A stretch of DNA of 64,000 bases, taken from CAWGMT01 sp963823675. GTDB lineage: Bacteria > Planctomycetota > Planctomycetia > Isosphaerales > Isosphaeraceae. The notes beneath the pieces are model-generated. The model saw only the letters and a list, made by a program, of their open reading frames with translations. It had not been told where the DNA came from and did no database searches. A program made the translations under genes and the position numbers. The stretch lies in assembly GCA_963823675.1 (NCBI GenBank), contig CAWGMT010000008.1, positions 558,001 through 622,000 of the forward strand, read 5' to 3'. This document shows, piece by piece, positions 59,604 to 64,000 of the stretch (position 1 is the first letter of the stretch; each line of letters begins with the position of its first letter).

Positions 59604-60233
59604 TTAGCCGGCCGCTTCGTCTACGTGGGTCGGGACAACCCAGAGTTTGACTTCGCCTTCGATGTCCTGGGCAAGGTGGATGCGGATCGTGTAGAGGCCG
59701 AGCTCCTTGAGAGGGCCTTCGATCCGGACATTCTCGGCTTGAATCGGGAATCCCTCGGCTTTCAGGGCGTCGGCGATCTGGTCGCCATTGACCGAGCCGT
59801 ACAGGTGCCCCTCGGCGTTGGCATTTGCCTCGATCGTCAGCGAGCGCTGCGCGATCTGAGCGGCCAGGTTCTGAAGGTCGGCTCGCCGTGCTTCTTCGAG
59901 TTCCTTGATGCGTTGGCGATGCTTCTCGATCAGTCTGAGGTTGTTCGGCGTTGCGAAGGTCGCCAGTCCCTGCGGAACCAGATAGTTGCGCAAAACCGGC
60001 CCTGACCTTCACCAGGTCGCCCGATGAACCAAGATGCGGCACGTGCTGCAGCAAGATCAGTTGGATGTAACCGTGCTTGGCACGAATCGGGTGGTTCGTA
60101 CGACGCTCGACCCCCGGTTGCCGAGGCCGGGCCGGAAGGGCGGCCGCGGTCTTGGTCGCCTCCGCGCTCTTGGGCGAGGATTTCGCAGTCTTCGCTTTGG
60201 CCCGGGGCGATCTGGCGCGGGCGTTTTGGCCAT
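59604..60233 (-). CDS. rplI: Ribosomal protein L9 with long N-terminal extension, two frameshifts
   Basis: The core is clear: HGYIQLILLQHVPHLG and SSGDLVKVRAGF, then after a shift near 59990 RNYLVPQGLATFATPNNLRL, the connecting helix and the C-terminal domain ending at 59604. Upstream, the frame reads back through an Ala/Lys/Arg-rich stretch (AKAKTAKSSPKSAEATKTAA) to an ATG at 60233 preceded by AGGA. That reading needs a second shift in the AAAACGCCC run near 60220. Joined, it has about 209 residues, some 55-60 more than typical L9 proteins (about 150) at the N-terminus. L9 binds 23S rRNA at the L1 stalk base. Confidence 0.85.
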
Positions 60234-60475
60234 GGAATTTCCTATCTTGCTCTTTGCACTGGTCCCGATGGATTCGATACTGTCTCGGTCGTGAACTCCA
60301 GCATCATGAGAGTTCATTCGTTTATACCGCCTCGGGCGCGGGACACCAAGTGGTTCATTTGTGCGCTTCGGCGGCGGTCGGAAGAGTCGAGTGGGGGGTC
60401 GCCGGTTTTTTCAGCCGGCAGCGCGGCCGGCGCCGGCGTACCCTAGCCGCTTGAGAGCCAATCGATCGACCGCGC

Positions 60476-61048
60476 TTAGAAGGGGATGTCCTCCTCCTCG
60501 GGCGCGCCGCCGCCCCCGGCGGCACCACGGTCGACGGGTTCCGAAACGTGCAGGTCAGACGCGGCCGGCCCGTTGCTGGCGGTCTGCGGTTCGCTGTAGC
60601 CTGGGGTACCGCGACTCTGGGCGGCGGCGCCGCGCCGGGCGCCCGCGTCACGGGCCGCTGGCGGCGCAGCACTGTAATCGTCTTCAGGGCCCGATCCGCT
60701 TGTGCTCTCACCGCGCCGCGAGTCGAGAAACTGGACGCGATCGGCGGTGACTTTGATCCTTGACCGCTTCTCTCCCGTGTTCTTGTCTTCCCAACTGTCC
60801 ACCTTCAGGGAGCCCTCGACGTGTAACGAGCTCCCCTTGCGAAGGTACTGGCAGCAATTCTCGGCCTGACGATCCCACACCGTCACGTCGATAAACAGCG
60901 TTTCCTCGCGCCGTTCGCCGTCCCGACCCGACCACGATCGCGTGGTGGCCATACGAAGCTCGGCCACCGCGGTCCCGGTGGGCGTACGCCGCAACTCCGG
61001 GTCAGATGTCAATCGACCCATCAAGAAAACTCTATTCAAGTCGGCCAT
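60476..61048 (-). CDS. ssb: Single-stranded DNA-binding protein
   Basis: The product has 190 residues from 61048 (GGAG upstream). The OB fold runs from MADLNRVFLMGRLTSDPELR through ETLFIDVTVWDRQAENCCQY to KVTADRVQFLDSR. A Gly/Ala/Pro-rich linker follows. The last residues are EEEDIPF, the acidic-aromatic tip that recruits repair and replication proteins. It is downstream of rpsF in the usual order. Confidence 0.95.
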   Translation of the reverse strand: MADLNRVFLMGRLTSDPELRRTPTGTAVAELRMATTRSWSGRDGERREETLFIDVTVWDRQAENCCQYLRKGSSLHVEGSLKVDSWEDKNTGEKRSRIKVTADRVQFLDSRRGESTSGSGPEDDYSAAPPAARDAGARRGAAAQSRGTPGYSEPQTASNGPAASDLHVSEPVDRGAAGGGGAPEEEDIPF

Positions 61049-61229
61049 GGCTCCAACCCTCTCCCGCACGACGCCAATCAAGCGATCCGACCTGCGATCG
61101 GGCGAAACAACATCACCCCGATGCAACCAGACGCCGGGAAATACTCCGTGCGATAGTAGACGCTTGTTCCCCAAGAGAGAACGTAGCAAATTCGCGCCTG
61201 GTCGGCAAGAGGCCAGGTCCTGCGATTGC

Positions 61230-61667
61230 TCAATCGTCGCGACGCCGTCGGCGAGGCCGCTCTTCGATCTCCTCGTCGGGGCCTGCTTCTTCGGCCTCGA
61301 CGTTCGGTGTCGACGTCATGGCCTGGGTGACAAGATGGTCGGCCAGCTTGGGGTGGACTTTGAGCACCAAGTCGCGAAGGATGATGTCGCTGAGCCGGCA
61401 ATCGGCGGCGATCTCCTTGAGGTTAGCGCTTTCGGTCTTGAAATAGGTCAAGAGGTACGTTCCTTTCTTGTGCCCCTCGACCGGGTAAGCGAGCCGCCGC
61501 TCATCCCACTGGCGACTGGCGACGATTTCGGAGTGATGCTTGGTCAAGATGTCGTGGACATGCTTGACAGTATCTTCCCAGGCGGTCGCCGCCTTGGTGC
61601 TGTCGAGCAGAAACATTCCCTCGTAAAGGTTTGTAGGCAAGAGCAGGTTCCTCCCTAAGAACTTCAT
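61230..61667 (-). CDS. rpsF: Ribosomal protein S6
   Basis: The product has 145 residues. S6 blocks are NLYEGMFLLDS, RQWDERRLAYPVEGHKKGTY followed by LLTYF, and a long C-terminal tail of Glu then Arg (PDEEIEERPRRRRRDD). In other bacteria S6 forms a heterodimer with S18 on 16S rRNA. The gene lies between pth and ssb. Confidence 0.95.
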   Translation of the reverse strand: MKFLGRNLLLPTNLYEGMFLLDSTKAATAWEDTVKHVHDILTKHHSEIVASRQWDERRLAYPVEGHKKGTYLLTYFKTESANLKEIAADCRLSDIILRDLVLKVHPKLADHLVTQAMTSTPNVEAEEAGPDEEIEERPRRRRRDD

Positions 61668-61735
61668 GCAATGGGTGAAAATGGGCAGGCGATTCCCGTT
61701 AAATCAATCGCCGGCAGCAGGCAATCATCGGACGG

Positions 61736-62320
61736 CTATGGCTTGGAGGGCGTCGGCCCGTTGAAGCGGTTCATCGCGGTGTCGATCCCTTGAGTCACCC
61801 AGACTGCGACAGCCTGGGTTGCCAGGATCAGGGCGTCGTCGATGATCGGCCTTTCGGCGCTTCGGAACCGGCTGAGAACGAAGTCAACAGCGTCAACGTC
61901 GTCCTGGTCGCCGATCCCGATTCGGAGCCTGGGGAACTGGTCGGTTCCCAGGTGAGCGGCTATGTCTCGCAGGCCCTTTTGACCTCCGTCTGATCCCCCG
62001 GGCCGAATTCGCAGCTTGCCCAAGGGCAGGCTGAGATCGTCACAGATGACCAGGACATCGGAGAGTGCGAGCTTGTAAAACCGTACGACCTGGCCGACGG
62101 AGCGCCCGCTCAAGTTCATGAATGTTTCAGGCTTGAGCAGAAGAACGCGGCGAAAGTCGATCTCGGCTTCCGCGAGCAACCCGTCAAACTTGCGGGAGAA
62201 GGCCGCCCCGCGCCCGCCCCGCGCCAGACGATCGACCAGTTCGAAGCCGATGTTGTGCCGTGTCTCCTGGTACTTGGCGCCGGGATTTCCCAGTCCGACC
62301 ACCAGTTTGATTGCTGCCAA
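61736..62320 (-). CDS. pth: Peptidyl-tRNA hydrolase
   Basis: The product has 194 residues. The conserved start KLVVGLGNPGAKYQETRHNI carries the catalytic His. Other family blocks are LLKPETFMNLSG, VICDDLSLPLGKLRIRPGGS and GGQKGLRDI. No ATG precedes LAAIKLVVG in frame. A TTG at 62320 with GGAG eight bases upstream is the likely start. The enzyme recycles peptidyl-tRNAs that drop off ribosomes. It sits between rplY and rpsF, the usual neighbourhood. Confidence 0.95.
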   Translation of the reverse strand: MAAIKLVVGLGNPGAKYQETRHNIGFELVDRLARGGRGAAFSRKFDGLLAEAEIDFRRVLLLKPETFMNLSGRSVGQVVRFYKLALSDVLVICDDLSLPLGKLRIRPGGSDGGQKGLRDIAAHLGTDQFPRLRIGIGDQDDVDAVDFVLSRFRSAERPIIDDALILATQAVAVWVTQGIDTAMNRFNGPTPSKP

Positions 62321-62416
62321 CGCCGCGGCTCCGGGCTGATTGCTCCGGGCTTGTCGTCACCATGGCATTCGATCAGGGCCGCGGCCAGCACGGAGCAATG
62401 AGCACCACGATCCCAC

Positions 62417-63073
62417 TCAATCTTCCTTCTCTTTTTCCTTTCGCTCGGGCTTGATCACTTCGGGTTGGGTTGGAGTCTCGGCAGCCGCTTCGGCGGCTGG
62501 CTCTTCCGTCGTGCCGCGAATCACGACGTGTGCGAGGAGCAAATCAGGATCAGCCCGAACCGTCACATCCGGGGGCAGAACCAGATCGCGCACATGGATC
62601 CCTTCATCGACCTGCAGGTGGCTCACGTCGGCCTTGATCGACTCGGGTATGGCTCCAGCGCGACACCGGATACGCAGGGTGTGAACGAGGTGCTCCAGAA
62701 CGCCGCCGCCCGCGATGCCGGCGGCGTGGCCGCGCAGCTCGAGCGACACTTCCGTATCGATCATCTCCTCGGCGCTGACCCGCGCAAAATCCAGATGGAG
62801 AATCTCCTTGCCGAGATGGTCCCACTGCACGTCGCGGATCAACACCGTTTCGGTCTTCCCCCCCAGGTCCAGGTCGGCAAGGTGGCCTGGTTTTTTGATC
62901 ATATTAAAGGCATCTTCACTCGTCAGAGTGATTGGCACGACTGCCTGCTTGTGCCCGTAGATGACGGCGGGGACCAAGCCCCGCTTTCGGAGCCGGCGAA
63001 CCACGCGCGTGCCCGTGCCTTTATTCTTGCCGGGATCGCGAGGCTGGACCCCGATTTTCACTGCGCTCGACAT
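62417..63073 (-). CDS. rplY: Ribosomal protein L25, general stress type (Ctc)
   Basis: The product has 218 residues, the long two-domain form. The N-terminal L25 domain has RVVRRLRKRGLVPAVIYGHK and VQWDHLGKEILHLDFARVS. The C-terminal TL5/Ctc domain follows (EHLVHTLRIRCRAGAIPESI, then VDEGIHVRDLVLP). The tail is Glu/Lys-rich. It binds 5S rRNA. It is the first gene of the minus-strand cluster; its usual upstream neighbour prs is absent. Confidence 0.93.
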   Translation of the reverse strand: MSSAVKIGVQPRDPGKNKGTGTRVVRRLRKRGLVPAVIYGHKQAVVPITLTSEDAFNMIKKPGHLADLDLGGKTETVLIRDVQWDHLGKEILHLDFARVSAEEMIDTEVSLELRGHAAGIAGGGVLEHLVHTLRIRCRAGAIPESIKADVSHLQVDEGIHVRDLVLPPDVTVRADPDLLLAHVVIRGTTEEPAAEAAAETPTQPEVIKPERKEKEKED

Positions 63074-63233
63074 CGGTCACTCACCTTGCCTGGAACGGCC
63101 GCCGACCCAGTTCCCTGACGCCGGGGCGCTGAACTCACACCATGCCTCCTCGGCACACGGGCATGGAGGCGACCATGACGCTTCGCCAGATTTCGGGACT
63201 TCTGAGCTCCGCTCTCAATCATCTTGCACAATT

Positions 63234-63302
63234 CCGGGAGGGCGAGCCTCCCGGCGAGCCATTCTCGAAGGCGGCACGGACGGAGCCTCGCCCCCCCAGG
63301 AT
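63234..63302. repeat. Palindromic GGGCGAGCCTCCCGGCGAGCC element
   Basis: The left arm around GGGAGGGCGAGCCTCCCGG pairs partly with CGGAGCCTCGCCCCCCC on the right. Read as protein on the plus strand it gives EGEPPGEP and RTEPRPP, strings that recur in many planctomycete spurious ORFs. The rest of 63074-63535 shows no gene. Confidence 0.65.
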
Positions 63303-63535
63303 CACGCAAGCCCATTCAGGGCAAAACGCAAACGTCCCAGTCGGTGGCGGGAAGCGATTATTATCTTGTTCCCGTCGGATTTGTTCAAGACCCCTCGGGC
63401 GCGCTTCGGTGCGCGGTCCGAGTTCTGGGCAGGGATAGTCGGCCCGGCCCCGCGAACAGGGAAGAGTATCGCCGAGTGCACCGAGTCCTCGGGCTCGGGA
63501 GACCCGCGCCCAAAAATAGACACCGCTCCGCCGCG

Positions 63536-63799
63536 TCAGGCGCTGGCGCCGTCCGCCAGGGATTGCTCAGTCCGAATGAAGCTGAGCGAACGAACAGAAT
63601 CGGTCTTCATGGTATCGCAGACCAGCCCCGCGACCAGCCAGCGCAGGGGCACTTGCCTTGCCTGCGACTCCGTGCGCAGGTGGTTCAGTAGATCGACCGA
63701 CAACGTGACCTGAACCTGAGGTGCGGCGGCTAAATGCAGCCCGCGACTGCGACCGCTGAATCGACGTCGGCCCACGGATTCGCGATGAGCTTCGTTCAT
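63536..63799 (-). CDS. Possible ribbon-helix-helix protein
   Basis: The product has 87 residues from 63799, with GGAGGG upstream. The central block VQVTLSVDLLNHLRTESQAR followed by QVPLRWLVAGLVCDTM fits a ribbon-helix-helix fold: one beta strand, a helix, a turn and a second helix. The N-terminal arm is Arg-rich and may be disordered. Such small proteins are usually DNA-binding antitoxins or repressors. No partner is visible before the window ends, and 63818-64000 is empty. Confidence 0.5.
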   Translation of the reverse strand: MNEAHRESVGRRRFSGRSRGLHLAAAPQVQVTLSVDLLNHLRTESQARQVPLRWLVAGLVCDTMKTDSVRSLSFIRTEQSLADGASA

Positions 63800-64000
63800 T
63801 CCCTGTCCCTCCAACATCGGATTCTCCAGGAAACTGCGCCGGGAAACAATTCTCCCGGATCCTGACTGGCAAGTGAAGCACGCATGCTTGCGTACATTGT
63901 GGCATCCTATCCAACTCTACGTTACGATTCGTACTTCGAGCCGTGACTCGGTTTTTTGATCTTCCAATTCCCGAGCGAGCGCGGGTCAGCTTGCAACGAC

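Noticed and set aside
63142..63438. Plus-strand frame containing EGEPPGEP and RTEPRPP
   Set aside because: This is the translation of a common planctomycete palindromic repeat rather than a gene.

Overview
The window looks like planctomycete DNA, most likely Isosphaeraceae or a close relative. The base composition is GC-rich. Typical planctomycete features are present: a Ser/Thr kinase fused to a very long WD40 array beside its own ECF sigma factor, a secreted protein with the N-terminal EPRLLLSA signature, DUF1573, SEC-C and DUF962 proteins, 24-residue leucine-rich repeats, and many palindromic intergenic repeats. No rRNA, tRNA or CRISPR array was seen. Many conserved genes (fumC, mnmE, recN, rplI, an RND pump, the kinase) are each broken by one or two single-base shifts. 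In fumC this is one missing base in a G run. I read most of these as assembly indels rather than true pseudogenes and annotate across them.

Layout. 0.1-6.5 kb: a broken exported secretin-like gene, a repeat-rich gap, a hypothetical protein of a planctomycete family, a broken exported propeller protein and a SEC-C protein. 7-13.3 kb: a four-gene cassette with a TPM-domain coiled-coil membrane protein, a PspA/IM30 (ESCRT-III superfamily) protein, a two-part AAA+ ATPase and a 102-residue helical protein. It looks like a membrane-remodelling or envelope-stress module. 13.2-16.5 kb: a heavy-metal-type RND pump, convergent with the cassette. 16.7-23.8 kb: an amino-acid oxidase and a GlnT/GmaS-type glutamine synthetase, divergent from genes for a class II amidotransferase, a GXGXG subunit, a TPR protein and an FMN glutamate-synthase-like subunit. 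This set matches glnT-glxBCD or gmaS-mgsABC (gamma-glutamyl/N-methylglutamate metabolism). 23.8-34.7 kb: LRR protein, a DUF433 antitoxin with a toxin remnant, an S9 peptidase, a TPR protein, fumarase and decayed ORFs among palindromic repeats.

34.8-40.5 kb: the kinase with 21 WD repeats (three seven-bladed propellers), interrupted in frame by a roughly 100-residue insert, and its ECF sigma factor. 40.6-47.1 kb: housekeeping genes (mnmE, yidC, a metallophosphoesterase, tsaB, a methyltransferase). 47.3-54.9 kb: a DUF1573 protein, a tetraheme cytochrome lipoprotein, a DUF962 protein, a secreted propeller, a tRNA-binding protein and an alkaline-phosphatase-superfamily enzyme. 54.9-63.8 kb: recN, a tandem duplication of an HTH gene, and the replication/translation cluster rplY-pth-rpsF-ssb-rplI-dnaB on the minus strand, without rpsR at its usual place. 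A possible ribbon-helix-helix protein closes the window.
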